Shown: positions 25,265 to 34,786, counted from the stretch's first letter. The stretch: DNA of 64,000 nt from JBEBSD01 sp040394475 (GCA_040394475.1 JBEBSD010000016.1:30951-94950); one strand, 5' to 3'. Notes: generated by a model from the letters alone, not told the origin. Numbers and translations: made by a program.

Positions 25265-25575
25265 GCGCAATCTAATAGCCCCGGGCATCGCCCGGGGGGG
25301 TATCCCGATCCGATGGCGTTGCGCCCGATGACATCGCCCGGGGGGTATCCCGATCCGATGGCGTTGCGCCCGATGGCATCGCCCGGGGGTGTATCCCGAT
25401 CCGATGGCGTTGCGCCCGATGGCATCGCCCGGGGGGGTATCCCGATCCGATGGCGTTGCGCCCGATGACATCGCCCGGGGGGTATCCCGATCCGATGGCG
25501 TTGCGCCCGATGACATCGCCCGGGGAGGTATCACCCGAGGCCTGATGACATCGCCCGGGAGAGTATCGTCCCGGC
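25265..25575. repeat. Tandem array of ~45-46-bp repeats
   Basis: The landmark TATCCCGATCCGATGG occurs at 25301, 25346, 25392, 25438 and 25483, and degenerate units follow at about 25529 and 25563. Spacings of 45 or 46 bp reflect changes in a poly-G run of five to seven. Each unit contains GGCGTTGCGCC and a CATCGCCCGGGG segment. The array begins at a hairpin CCCCGGGC-ATC-GCCCGGGG (25279-25297). There are no unique spacers, so it is not a CRISPR. ORFs reading repeated peptides through it on both strands are artefacts. Confidence 0.92.
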
Positions 25576-26137
25576 GACGGTGTAGGTGGTGGACATGCAT
25601 TTACCAACCGAATCACCCGACGTTAGTGGGAAAGTAACCAAAGTCCGAAAGCCGGAAAAATGTCAGAAATATTTTGGATATAACAATAATAAGGTCTAAA
25701 TTCATATAATGATTTCATTTTAAAGTTGAATAAAACTCACCTTATAATGAAAGCTAAAGTCGTCTTCTGATATGCCTGTATTGCTTACTACCGGATAGAT
25801 TTCCAACAAATCGGAGTATGTAAAAAGATCCCGGATCAGGTTAGTCCTACGTATCGTTGAATGGGCGTATCCGGGATGATACAGATGTTTGTCGGCAGTA
25901 TCCGGAAATGGACTGGATTTTGCCCTGTCTCGTAAAATCCAGCGAAACCAGTGTTATCCGGTTATCTTAGGGTGTGACGTTTTGGTATGAAGGCAGAAAA
26001 TAGAATTATCGAATATATTTCTTTATCCAATTCGTTAACTGTCAGTATGAAACAGACATAAAGTATTTGAATTAGATCTTTTTACAACGGTAGGGCAGAT
26101 GCTTGGTGACAATTTGAGAATCTTAAAATACAAAATC
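25576..26137. other. AT-richer intergenic stretch without a recognised gene
   Basis: About 560 bp follow the 45-46-bp array. Base composition drops towards A/T from about 25660. I see no ORF with gene-like features, no tRNA cloverleaf and no strong terminator. It may be the left edge of the AT-rich island that continues to 28.9 kb. Confidence 0.5.
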
Positions 26138-26569
26138 ATGAAAGCATTGCTCTTTAACTTATTAGCGACGTGTTTCATTACTACGTCTTGTCATCGAAAC
26201 GATTTGTTGGATGATATGGAGCCCGCTGATAGTCCTCAAAAGGCTATTGTCGGAAAATGGGACTGGAAGGAAACCATTTATTACGAAAGAGGCGCCGGAG
26301 CTTCTGTACACTACACTCCGGCATCCGAAGCGATCGTTCGGCAGTATGTTTTTGGGAACGATGGCAACTTGCATATCATTGAGAACGGTGACGAAGTTGC
26401 CCGTCACATATATCACATAACCACGTCTGCAAAATTAACAGGGTCTTCTGCTGGTTATGACGAATTTCTATTAAAAATAGGCCCGGATTTGTTATATATC
26501 TTGTCTATAAAAGACACCTTGATTCTTTCAAATAGACTTAATCGAACAGATTACTATATTCGTAAGTAG
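26138..26569 (+). CDS. Small putative lipoprotein of unknown function
   Basis: A 143-residue protein starting MKALLFNLLATCFITTSCHR, a signal peptide whose TTSC resembles a lipobox, so outer-membrane or periplasmic lipidation is likely. An earlier in-frame ATG at 26099 is rejected because it would place 13 polar residues before the signal peptide. The mature part contains KAIVGKWDWKETIYYERG and a later YDEFLLKIGPDLLYILSIKD segment, the sort of beta-rich pattern found in lipocalin-like DUFs of Bacteroidota; I cannot name a family. It precedes the M43 protease pseudogene by 30 bp in the same AT-rich island. Confidence 0.7.
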   Translation: MKALLFNLLATCFITTSCHRNDLLDDMEPADSPQKAIVGKWDWKETIYYERGAGASVHYTPASEAIVRQYVFGNDGNLHIIENGDEVARHIYHITTSAKLTGSSAGYDEFLLKIGPDLLYILSIKDTLILSNRLNRTDYYIRK

Positions 26570-26599
26570 GTGATTTTTGTAACCTTTTAAAAAAAAGTT

Positions 26600-28437
26600 A
26601 TGTATAAACTTGTACTATTAGTTTTTGCAATCCCTTTTTTTTGTCAACAGATAATGGCTCAACGAACATGTGGGTCAACTTTAGATTTAGCCGATATAGA
26701 AAGGAACACCCCTCATCGATATCAAAGAATACTCGAACTTGATAAGCAATTTGAAAAATATCTGGAAACGCAGGGCGATGGTGCCATGAAAAATGTGCCG
26801 ACAATAATACGAATTCCCGTAGTTGTTCATGTGTTACATAATGGTGAACCAGTAGGTAGTGGAAGGAATATTAGCATGGCTCAAATAGAATCTCAGATCG
26901 ATGTCTTGAACGAGGACTTTAGACGATTAAATTCGGATGCAGTAAATACGCCGACTCAATTCCAAACTGTTGCAGCTGATGTTGGATTGGAATTCCATCT
27001 TGCATGTATTGATCAGGATGGAAATCCAACTAATGGGGTGGTACGTAAAATGACTAGTGATTCATCCTTCAGTCAGGCATTGGATAATATCAAATTTGAC
27101 AGTCAAGGGGGTAGTAATGCTTGGGCAACCGATAGGTATTTGATATATGGGTGGGTAATTTGGATGGAAACCTCCTAGGTTACGCGCAATTCCCCGACGA
27201 ATATTCTGTCAGCCCGAATACAGATGGAATAGTTATAAGGACAACTTCATTTGGTCGAGTGGGGAATGTTAGCTCTCCATTCGACCAAGGTAGAACAGCT
27301 ACCCATGAATTGGGACATTGGTTAAATTTGATTCATATTTGGGGAGATTATGTCGGATGTAGTGGTGTCGGAGATAATGTTGGGGATACTCCCAACCAAG
27401 AAAGCGAATATTATAATTGCCCCGCATTTCCCCAATCATCCTGTAGCAGTAATGATATGTTTATGAATTATATGGATTATACGGATGATGCATGCATGAA
27501 TATATTTACTCAAGACCAGCGAGACCGTGTACGAGCACTATTCGCTCCAAACGGTGTCCGAAGAAGTTTTATTGAGAACCCATATGGACTATCAATTGTC
27601 GGCCCCTCTATGCTATGTATATCGGAAAATTACAGCATCAGCAGTCTTCCTACTGGTGCAACAGTAAGTTGGAGCGCCTCACCAAGCGTGGCTGTGAGTA
27701 TCAGCGGTAGTGGTAGTAGTGTTACGGTAAGCAGAGTAGCACCGTACAATATGGCGGTAACTCTCAAGATGGTAATTTCCGGTTTATCCTGTGGAGATAT
27801 TGATATTGAGAAGGAAATCCAAGTTGGCGTCCCGGATCATACTCAGTTCCAAATATTTCAGAGTATTTGTAATGCTAGTTATTCGGTGGGATTTGGTGCG
27901 TATATAGGGTCAACTATTGATAAATGTAGTTTGCCAGAAAGCGGAGTTTTGGAGATTGAATGGCAGGTTATCAATAGTACCGGTAGCCACACCATTGTTA
28001 ACAATGTAGGTCCTGGCGTATGTGTTAGTAGTACGGTTACTACCGGTATTCTTGTGAATTTTAGTAATAACATTGGGCCGAAGTTTGTCCGTTTCAGAGC
28101 AAGAAATAGTTGTGGATGGAGTGACTGGATTTTACAACCGGTTCCTGTGGATTTTTCTGGGTGCAATCCTTGGGGTTACGTAATCTTCCCTAACCCAGCT
28201 GGGGAAAGGCTCCATATCGAGCCGGATGAGAGGAGTGGGATGAACCCCACTAGGGAGAAGAAAGAATATAGAGCCATATTGTATGACTTGAACGGCAAAG
28301 TGGCAATAAGTGTGCGTAGCCAAGACGGTAATGCTTCTTTAGATACTTCACAGTTACCCAGTAGTATTTATTATTTGTATATTCATACTGACGGAGAGAA
28401 GGAAGGAGTGAAAGGGCAGATATTAATAACGCATTAA
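26600..28437 (+). pseudogene. Frameshifted secreted M43 metalloprotease (cytophagalysin-type) with T9SS C-terminal domain
   Basis: Two overlapping frames (26600-27178 and 27151-28437) together encode one protein of about 612 residues. The first half has a signal peptide (to ~21) and the pro-region/early catalytic part (IRIPVVVHVLH). The second has the zinc site HELGHWLNLIH, the Met-turn region MNYMDYTDD, Ig/PKD-like segments and a C-terminal sorting domain (NPAGERLHIE, DTSQLPSSIYYLYI). The reading breaks near 27142-27143: restoring one A (TTTGATATATGG to TTTGAATATATGG) gives YLNIWVGNLDGNLLGYAQF, the sequence expected in this family. It is either a recent single-base deletion or an assembly error. 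The gene is clearly AT-richer than its neighbours. Confidence 0.88.
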
Positions 28438-28914
28438 TTCGAATCCTATCGATGCGACGTGATCCAGATATCTCTTTTGTTTGAATGTTTTTAAGCTGCA
28501 GCATTCAAGCATGGGTGTTCTTAAAATGTTATTGGGCTTCCCCAGAGCTAACGTGAAGTTTATTGTCTTTCTTTAAGACAGGAGAGAGGCTGTAGGTATG
28601 GGATTCGCTCCTAGAATGGCTGGCTCTTATAATTCGAACTTCTTATGGTAGGCTTCCCAATCGTTGATTTTATAGTGTTCGAAAATTTGTTTTTTCAGGG
28701 TTCGAATTCCCCGCTAAAATACAATCCTTTCCAGTGATTTTATCTGTTAAATGGATTTTTAAAAACAAGAAAAGCTTTGAAACCCACTCGGATGGCTATT
28801 AAAATAACAGCCTTTCTACTGTGTGTCGGATACCAATTTCTGCCAAAATGTTGCCAGGAATGGGGCTGAAAGACTTGCGGAGAGTTACAGGAGACGAAAA
28901 AAACAAACGCCCCC
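28438..28914. other. Non-coding stretch after the protease pseudogene
   Basis: About 480 bp with composition like the pseudogene. No coding region with a recognisable product is seen. A tRNA T-arm-like word GGTTCGAATTCC occurs near 28699, without a matching acceptor stem or anticodon arm. Confidence 0.45.
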
Positions 28915-29556
28915 CTATTTAGGCCCATACGCCAAATCGCCCGCATCTCCTAACCCCGGGACAATATAAGCGAGTTCGTTCAGTTCCGCATCGACGGCCC
29001 CCAGCCAGAGCCGGGCCTGCGGGATGCGTTGCCGGATAAAATCGACACCGGCCCGGCTGCCGATAATTGCCGCAATATGGGTTTGGGCAGGGATTCCGAA
29101 ACGGAGCAGGGCATGATAGGATTTTTCCAGTGACCTGCCCGTCGCCAGCATGGGGTCGGCGAGAATGAGGGTTTTCCCGTTGAGGTCGGGACCTGTGATG
29201 TAATCCATTTCGATGTCGAAGTCATCGGCCCCGTAGGGATGCCAGCGATAAGCGCCGATAAAGGCGTTTTCTGCCTGGTCAAAGAGGTGGATAAAGCCCT
29301 GGTGAAAAGGAATTCCCGCCCGCAAGATGGTGGCCAGTACCACGGGGGTAACCAGTTCCTGTCCATCGGCTGTTCCAAGCGGAGTTTCTACGGTTATGGG
29401 GCGATAAGACAGGGTTTTGGAGATTTCGTATGCCAAAAGCTCCCCCATCCGCTCCATGTTCCGGCGGAACCTCAATTTGTCGGCCTGAATGGACCGGTCA
29501 CGGAGTTCGTTCAGAAACTGGTGGGCAATGGAAGTGTTTTCAGATAAAATGAACAT
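28915..29556 (-). CDS. upp: Uracil phosphoribosyltransferase
   Basis: Pyrimidine-salvage enzyme converting uracil and PRPP to UMP. Taking the ATG at 29556 gives 213 residues beginning MFILSENTSIAHQFLNELRD, the usual start and length of this protein in Bacteroidota; the longer frame up to 29649 adds 31 residues with no family similarity. The substrate segments are ILRAGIPFHQGF, the PRPP loop DPMLATGRSLEKS and the C-terminal uracil-binding YIVPGLGDAGDLAYG. All look intact. It is transcribed alone, divergently from the Wzi gene. Confidence 0.95.
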   Translation of the reverse strand: MFILSENTSIAHQFLNELRDRSIQADKLRFRRNMERMGELLAYEISKTLSYRPITVETPLGTADGQELVTPVVLATILRAGIPFHQGFIHLFDQAENAFIGAYRWHPYGADDFDIEMDYITGPDLNGKTLILADPMLATGRSLEKSYHALLRFGIPAQTHIAAIIGSRAGVDFIRQRIPQARLWLGAVDAELNELAYIVPGLGDAGDLAYGPK

Positions 29557-29705
29557 AATAACAACCAGAAAGTTAAGGCCTTGCGATAATACAAATTTCG
29601 ACCGTAAATACCGATCAAATTCTCCTAACTTTCTTTTGTTAAAGGGCATAATTGGATACTTTTACAAATTGATATCAATTCGACCGAAATGAATCCGGCC
29701 AACAC

Positions 29706-31394
29706 ATGTGGAATAACTGCCAGAAGCTTGCACTTTTTATATTGGTTTTCTCTCACACACTCTGCCAGGCCCAAAGCACGTTTATTCCGTTGAATGATGA
29801 TTACTACCATCTGCTTGACCGCTATGAAATCAAAAGCGGAAAATTCTCGAAAACCTTTCATACCGGGGCCAAACCTTATGACCGGAAGGCGGTGATCCTG
29901 TTTCTCAATGAAACAGAAGCAGAACATCCGGGTGAATGGTCAGGGCGCGATCGTTACAATATCGACTATTTGAGAAACGATAGCTGGGAATGGACCGCCG
30001 ATACACTTGCCTACGGGATCGATGAACAGGGGATCAGAAGAAAATCCCGTTTGTTGTGGGGGCATCCGGCCGATTTATACAGCAGCCGGAACGAGGATTT
30101 TGATATTCACGTCAATTTTGTCACCAATAACTTTGCCGGAAAGGAAAAGGACGTCGGGCGGGCATTGCTTTACTCGGGCAGGGGCGTGGAAGTACGGGGA
30201 ATGATCAATAAAAAACTGGGATTTTATACGTATATCACTGATAACCAGGGTTATTTTCCGCAGTATGTGCAGGAGTATACGGAGAAGCTGAATTTCCCGG
30301 GGGAGGGACTGACCAAAATCGGGATGAAAAAGGGAGTCGATTTTTTCTCGGCAAGGGGATATATTACCTTTAACCCGTTGAAAAGCGTCAATATACAGTT
30401 TGGGCACGACCGTAATTTTTTCGGAAACGGCTATCGCTCCCTGACGCTGTCGGACAACAGCAGTCCCTACCTGTTCCTGAAAATCAATACCCAGATCGGG
30501 AGGGTCCGGTACACCAACCTGTGGACTTCCATGATCAATAACCAGGATGCGCCGCATGGTGATATGCTCCGGAAAAAGAAGTATACAGCCATGCACCATC
30601 TGAGTGTGAATATTACTGACCGGTTTAACCTGGGCTTCTTTGAGGCGGAAGTGTTTAGCCGGGACAGCACGTCAGGAGGATTCGATCTTAATTACCTCAA
30701 CCCGGTTATTTTCTACCGTTTTGTGGAATCCTACCTCGGCAGTTCGGATAATGCGTTACTCGGGATCGACTTCAAATGGCTGACGTTTAAAAATTTCTCA
30801 ACCTACGGACAATTGATGGTCGATGAGTTCTTAAGCAAGGATTATTTTAACAACGACCGGTCGTGGACTAAAAAATATGGTCTGCAGCTGGGCGCCAAGC
30901 ACATTGATGCGTTGGGGATTCCCCACCTGGATTTGCAGGCGGAGTACAACGTGGTACGGCCTTATACCTTTACGCACCGTGACGGGGGGCGGAATTATAT
31001 GCATTATAAACAGGCCCTGGCCCATCCGCTCGGGGCCAATTTCTGGGAAGTCCTGGGGATTGCCCGGTACCAGCTGGGCGCGCGGCTAACTGCCTACGGC
31101 ACAATTGTGATTGCCGACCGGGGAGTAGATGCCTTTGGTACAAATTACGGCAGCGATCTGACATTGGATTATGATACCCGGGTGTCGGATAAGGGGAATG
31201 TCATCACGCAGGGTATTCTCGAAAAAACACGGATGTTTGACCTGAGGCTGTCGTACATGCTGGCGCATAATTTGTTCCTCGACTACCGGATGATGCAGCG
31301 GAAAGTGATTTCCAGCCATACGCTGCTTCCTTCGACTTCACTGGTTACTTTTGGGGTGCGGTATAACCTGCCTTACCGGCAGCAATTATTTTAG
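29706..31394 (+). CDS. Wzi-family capsule assembly outer-membrane protein
   Basis: A 562-residue outer-membrane beta-barrel protein with a signal peptide (to ~22, CQAQS). Alternating hydrophobic strands with abundant aromatic girdle residues run through the protein. The GHDRNFFGNGYRSLTLSDNS segment and the terminal LVTFGVRYNLPYRQQLF are typical of the Caps_assemb_Wzi family, which anchors or organises surface polysaccharide. No carbohydrate polymerase genes adjoin it. Its stop is 4 bp before the start of gmhA, so the two are co-transcribed, linking the barrel with heptose/LPS-type sugar supply. Confidence 0.85.
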   Translation: MWNNCQKLALFILVFSHTLCQAQSTFIPLNDDYYHLLDRYEIKSGKFSKTFHTGAKPYDRKAVILFLNETEAEHPGEWSGRDRYNIDYLRNDSWEWTADTLAYGIDEQGIRRKSRLLWGHPADLYSSRNEDFDIHVNFVTNNFAGKEKDVGRALLYSGRGVEVRGMINKKLGFYTYITDNQGYFPQYVQEYTEKLNFPGEGLTKIGMKKGVDFFSARGYITFNPLKSVNIQFGHDRNFFGNGYRSLTLSDNSSPYLFLKINTQIGRVRYTNLWTSMINNQDAPHGDMLRKKKYTAMHHLSVNITDRFNLGFFEAEVFSRDSTSGGFDLNYLNPVIFYRFVESYLGSSDNALLGIDFKWLTFKNFSTYGQLMVDEFLSKDYFNNDRSWTKKYGLQLGAKHIDALGIPHLDLQAEYNVVRPYTFTHRDGGRNYMHYKQALAHPLGANFWEVLGIARYQLGARLTAYGTIVIADRGVDAFGTNYGSDLTLDYDTRVSDKGNVITQGILEKTRMFDLRLSYMLAHNLFLDYRMMQRKVISSHTLLPSTSLVTFGVRYNLPYRQQLF

Positions 31395-31398
31395 AAGA

Positions 31399-31977
31399 AT
31401 GGAAATCGGAAAAATCATTACGCAGGAATTGAACGAAGCGCGGACCGTACTGGAGGCATTTTTGAGCAATCCTGCAAACCTGGAGCAGATAGAAGCTGCC
31501 GCCCGCCTGATGGCCGGAGCAATAAAGGCCGGGGGGAAAATCATTTCCTGCGGTAACGGAGGCTCTCATTGCGATGCGATGCATTTTGCAGAAGAACTTA
31601 CCGGTAAGTTCCGGGACGAGCGGCGGTCGCTTCCGGCCATTGCGGTCTCGGATATCAGCCACCTGACCTGTGTCGCAAACGACTATGGGTTTGACTATGT
31701 GTTTTCACGTTTTGTAGAAGGGATGGGAAGGGAAGGCGATGTACTGGTGGGGATCAGCACCAGCGGCAATTCCGCCAATATCATCCGCGCCGTGGAGGCT
31801 GCCCGATCAAAGGGAATGAAAGTGGTGCTATTGACCGGTAAAGACGGCGGGAAGCTGGGCGGAACGGCGGATGCGGAGATCCGGGTGCCGCACTTTGGCT
31901 ATGCAGACCGTATTCAGGAAGTCCATATAAAGGTAATTCACATCCTGATCCTGTTAATCGAGAAATTAGTGCTATGA
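31399..31977 (+). CDS. gmhA: Phosphoheptose isomerase
   Basis: Converts sedoheptulose 7-phosphate to glycero-manno-heptose 7-phosphate, the first step of ADP-heptose formation. From the ATG at 31399 (MEIGKIITQELNEARTVLEA) the protein has 192 residues, matching E. coli GmhA. An upstream in-frame start at 31351 lies inside the Wzi gene and is rejected. The SIS domain shows SCGNGGSHCDAMHFAEEL, GISTSGNS and HIKVIHILILLIE. It overlaps the NUDIX gene by the ATGA tetranucleotide, so the two are translationally coupled. Confidence 0.93.
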   Translation: MEIGKIITQELNEARTVLEAFLSNPANLEQIEAAARLMAGAIKAGGKIISCGNGGSHCDAMHFAEELTGKFRDERRSLPAIAVSDISHLTCVANDYGFDYVFSRFVEGMGREGDVLVGISTSGNSANIIRAVEAARSKGMKVVLLTGKDGGKLGGTADAEIRVPHFGYADRIQEVHIKVIHILILLIEKLVL

Positions 31978-32417
31978 ATGTAAGACCTGCAGGCTTGCTT
32001 CTGAAAGACGGGCACTTCCTGACAATGCTGTATCGCTACGGCGCGTCGCTCGTATATGTACTCCCCGGCGGCAACCCCGATCCGGGAGAGACGCTGGAGG
32101 AGGCGCTGGTAAGAGAATGGCAGGAGGAACTTGGCGTGACGCCGGAAGTAGATGCGATGGTATTGGGAGGCGAGGTGCTTCAATTCGGCAATAAGCAAGA
32201 TATGTTTCATTGTTTGTTTACCGTCCGGATGACTGCCGACCAGACACCTGTCCTGAATACAGCGCATACCTCTGCCCGGGACATCGTATGGCTTCCGGTA
32301 GCAGCGCTCGAAAATGTCACGCTTTATCCGAATTTTTCCGCACAGCTTCCGACGCTGGATGAAAATTCCGGGGGATTCCGGTATGTAGGCCGGTTGCACC
32401 AACCTTACCACTCGTAG
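31974..32417 (+). CDS. NUDIX hydrolase
   Basis: A 147-residue protein with a full Nudix box: G at GGNPDPGE, then a perfect spacing to REWQEELGV (GX5EX7REUXEELGV), which binds Mg2+ and hydrolyses a nucleoside diphosphate linked to another group. The sequence otherwise lacks specificity markers. It overlaps gmhA by ATGA and forms the end of the Wzi-gmhA-NUDIX transcript. A role in clearing a nucleotide-sugar or damaged nucleotide is possible but not shown by sequence. Confidence 0.9.
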   Translation: MNVRPAGLLLKDGHFLTMLYRYGASLVYVLPGGNPDPGETLEEALVREWQEELGVTPEVDAMVLGGEVLQFGNKQDMFHCLFTVRMTADQTPVLNTAHTSARDIVWLPVAALENVTLYPNFSAQLPTLDENSGGFRYVGRLHQPYHS

Positions 32418-32421
32418 GTAA

Positions 32422-32523
32422 TTTACGAAGTGCGATTTACGAGGTACGATTTACGATTTTTGGCATTTTGGCACTGACGGCTGACGGCTGGGTATCCAAA
32501 ATGGTCTGTGGGACACAGACCAT
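32422..32523. repeat. Heptanucleotide-periodic repeat, block 6, plus dispersed hairpin copy 2
   Basis: After the NUDIX stop the DNA reads ATTTACG, AAGTGCG, ATTTACG, AGGTACG, ATTTACG, ATTTTTG, GCATTTT, GGCACTG, ACGGCTG, ACGGCTG. At 32501-32523 stands ATGGTCTGTG-GGA-CACAGACCAT, the same hairpin arms as at 7999-8022. It could also work as the convergent terminator between the NUDIX and phosphatase genes. Confidence 0.82.
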
Positions 32524-32547
32524 GGTATCGCTCCGCTTGTGAGGATA

Positions 32548-33864
32548 TTAGCGTTCGGCGACTCCTTCGGGAATTTTACTGACCAGTTTATTGGCTTTCC
32601 CTTTCTGTTTGATCAGGTCAAAGGCGTCGTAAAGTTCGCTGGTCGCTGTATAGGTGCGGAAGCGGAGGGTGTCGCCGTCTATATCGACAACATGGTAAAG
32701 CTGCGTATAAATAGCCTTCCGGTCCATCCAGGGCGCTTTCTCTACATGATTGTTGGTCATTTTGGGGCCGCTTACCGATACTACATACATCGTTCCCGAG
32801 GGTTGGCTGTTGCCTTCCATCGGAATCTTCATCATGCCCCGTGCATAGGTATGATCATGTCCCTGCAGCACCAGATCAACCTTGTATTTGTCAAACATGG
32901 GCTTGAAGGTAGACCGCATCCGCTTGTTGTCGCGGGTACTTTTGGGTGAAAAGATCGGATGGTGAAAGGTGATGCAGGTCCATTTATTAGGGTTGTTCCG
33001 GAGGACACCCTCCAGCCAGGAGGCCTGTGCGCTGAGAAAGGCATCCGATTCCTCTGCCTGGTCGGAATTGAGTGAAATGAAACGAACCCCTTGTACATCA
33101 GCGTAATAGCAGGTCTCTTCAAGCCCTTTCGGGCCGTTTTCCGGAAGGGTGAACTGGGGGCGCCAAAAGCCGGAAATGGTATTTTTCCCGTTGGCATCGT
33201 CATAGTGATCGTGGTTCCCCGGGGTAGGGAAGCCCGGGATCATGGCATGGAAAAATCCGCCGGCCTGAAACCATTCGCCCCATTCAACATCGCGGTTGGC
33301 GCGGTTGATCAGATCGCCCGCGTACATTGCCAGCCGCGCATGGGGCGCCTTTGCGTAGGCCTCCCGCGCTACCCGTGACCAGAGCGACCGCATATTGACC
33401 TGCACGTCGCCGTAATAGATAAAAGAAAACGGTTCCCCGGGTTTCCCGGCCGTTGTAAAATGGAACCATTCGCTCCAAAAGTCTCCTTTCCCGACGCGAT
33501 AAGCATACTTGGTGTTCGGTTGCAGGTCCTTAAAGATCACGGAGTGGTAATGCGACGGGGGTGTTCCCTCCCATTCCAGCCGTTCGGTTTGAGCCGTATA
33601 ACGCTGGGCTTTGCTCACAAACCGGGGATCCGCTTCCGCAATAGCGATTTCGGCATAGCTGACGGTGACGGTATCGGAGGTCCGCCAGTTTATCGCCGCG
33701 GAAGTGGAGGGGTCTTCTGTAATGTTGAGAATCACCCGGTCCGGAAACAGTGCGGGCGTATACGGATTTTCAGCGGTCTGTGCTGAAAGCATCTGGCTTG
33801 TAAAAAGAAAAATAAGCAACCGCGGGTAGTAATGCAGGGATCGTAACAAGGGCCGTAAGGACAT
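32548..33864 (-). CDS. Purple-acid-phosphatase-like metallophosphoesterase
   Basis: Secreted calcineurin-fold phosphatase of ~438 residues from the start MSLRPLLRSLHYYP at 33864 (a start at 33885 or 33903 is also possible). A signal peptide ends at SAQTAE. An N-terminal fibronectin-like domain (VILNITEDPSTSAAINWRTS) precedes the catalytic domain, as in purple acid phosphatases. The metal motifs are YYGDVQVN, YAGDLINR, GNHDHYDD, FHHPIF and QGHDHTYARG, all intact. It is the last gene of locus A, 124 bp after the EEP gene, and probably releases phosphate from organic esters in the periplasm. Confidence 0.9.
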   Translation of the reverse strand: MSLRPLLRSLHYYPRLLIFLFTSQMLSAQTAENPYTPALFPDRVILNITEDPSTSAAINWRTSDTVTVSYAEIAIAEADPRFVSKAQRYTAQTERLEWEGTPPSHYHSVIFKDLQPNTKYAYRVGKGDFWSEWFHFTTAGKPGEPFSFIYYGDVQVNMRSLWSRVAREAYAKAPHARLAMYAGDLINRANRDVEWGEWFQAGGFFHAMIPGFPTPGNHDHYDDANGKNTISGFWRPQFTLPENGPKGLEETCYYADVQGVRFISLNSDQAEESDAFLSAQASWLEGVLRNNPNKWTCITFHHPIFSPKSTRDNKRMRSTFKPMFDKYKVDLVLQGHDHTYARGMMKIPMEGNSQPSGTMYVVSVSGPKMTNNHVEKAPWMDRKAIYTQLYHVVDIDGDTLRFRTYTATSELYDAFDLIKQKGKANKLVSKIPEGVAER

Positions 33865-33988
33865 GGCTGGTGAAGTTGAAATCATTAGAAACAAATGCGG
33901 CAAGGCCCGGAAAGACCCGCTTGTTAAAATAGTACGGCAACTATCCCTGATAAGACTACGGAAAGCCGGTGGAAATTAGCGGAAGCAG

Positions 33989-34786
33989 CTATCGGATTTC
34001 CAATTCTGCTACCACCGGTAAATGATCGGAAGCATATTGCTCGTCAATTACACGGGTCGACAAAGCGCTGATCCGGGACCGGAACATGATAAAATCAATC
34101 GTCCGCCTGGGGTTAATCATGGGGCTGGTAGGAGCGCAATCGGAACAGGTCCGGGTAAAATGACGGTCCAGGCGATCGATAACGGGGCTCCCGATAAGGG
34201 CATTGAAATCACCTCCCAGGATGACGGGCTCCGTTACAGAAGCGAAATGATTGACGATCCGTTCGGCCTGTGCGATCCGGTTGGGTTCTTTCAGGTCGAG
34301 ATGGGTAGAGGCAAACCAGAGGGTTTTCTTTTTGTGGTATTGCACTTTTACCGCACAAAGCGTACGGGGTTCTCCTCCCGGGGCCGCGTCGACCGGCAGC
34401 GGGTAAGTAAGGGAATCAATGATCGGGAAGCGGGAAAGAACGGCGACGCCGTAATCGCCGCCCTGGTGGTCGATGGCTTTCGAGAAATAATAGTGCATGC
34501 CGGTAAGCTGCGCCAGCTCCCGCGCCTGATGGCTGCCTTTCCCGGACCGTTCGGTGTTGACATCAACTTCCTGCAGGGCCACCAGGTCCGGTTTTTCTCG
34601 GATAATAACAGCCGCAATTGCATTCAGATCAATGATGCCTTCCTTTTTGGACGGTGGGTTCGCATGGTGGATATTATACGTCATTATTTTGAGCCGGTGC
34701 CGGGCAGCAGGGGCCATTCCGTTATCGGAAGCATTTGCTGATGCAGGAAAGAGAAACAGGAGCAGCAATAAAGCGTAATTTTTCAT
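33989..34786 (-). CDS. Secreted endonuclease/exonuclease/phosphatase (EEP) family protein
   Basis: A 265-residue DNase I-fold hydrolase with a signal peptide (MKNYALLLLLFLFPASANAS). The active-site set is complete: Asn in MTYNIHH, Glu in LVALQEVD, Asp/Asn in LGGDFNALIGSP, Asp in TIDFIM and His in YASDHLPVVAE. The family cleaves phosphodiesters (DNA, phospholipid or inositol phosphates); sequence alone does not choose. It lies downstream of the locus A susD and upstream of the phosphatase gene, so together they would degrade a phosphodiester first to a monoester and then to free phosphate. Confidence 0.92.
   Translation of the reverse strand: MKNYALLLLLFLFPASANASDNGMAPAARHRLKIMTYNIHHANPPSKKEGIIDLNAIAAVIIREKPDLVALQEVDVNTERSGKGSHQARELAQLTGMHYYFSKAIDHQGGDYGVAVLSRFPIIDSLTYPLPVDAAPGGEPRTLCAVKVQYHKKKTLWFASTHLDLKEPNRIAQAERIVNHFASVTEPVILGGDFNALIGSPVIDRLDRHFTRTCSDCAPTSPMINPRRTIDFIMFRSRISALSTRVIDEQYASDHLPVVAELEIR

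Noticed and set aside
25265..25575. CRISPR array
   Set aside because: Repeats are directly adjacent without unique spacers, and no cas genes are present.
25147..25637. Overlapping ORFs on both strands encoding repeated peptides (GATPSDRDTP, SRSDGVAPD and similar)
   Set aside because: They are translations of the 45-46-bp array in several frames, without start context, signal or conservation; the unit length is not a multiple of three throughout.
28690..28720. tRNA-like T-arm GGTTCGAATTCC
   Set aside because: No acceptor stem, D-arm or anticodon arm could be folded around it; possibly chance or a remnant.
29557..29649. N-terminal extension of uracil phosphoribosyltransferase
   Set aside because: The family begins at MFILSE; the extra residues fall in the likely promoter region.
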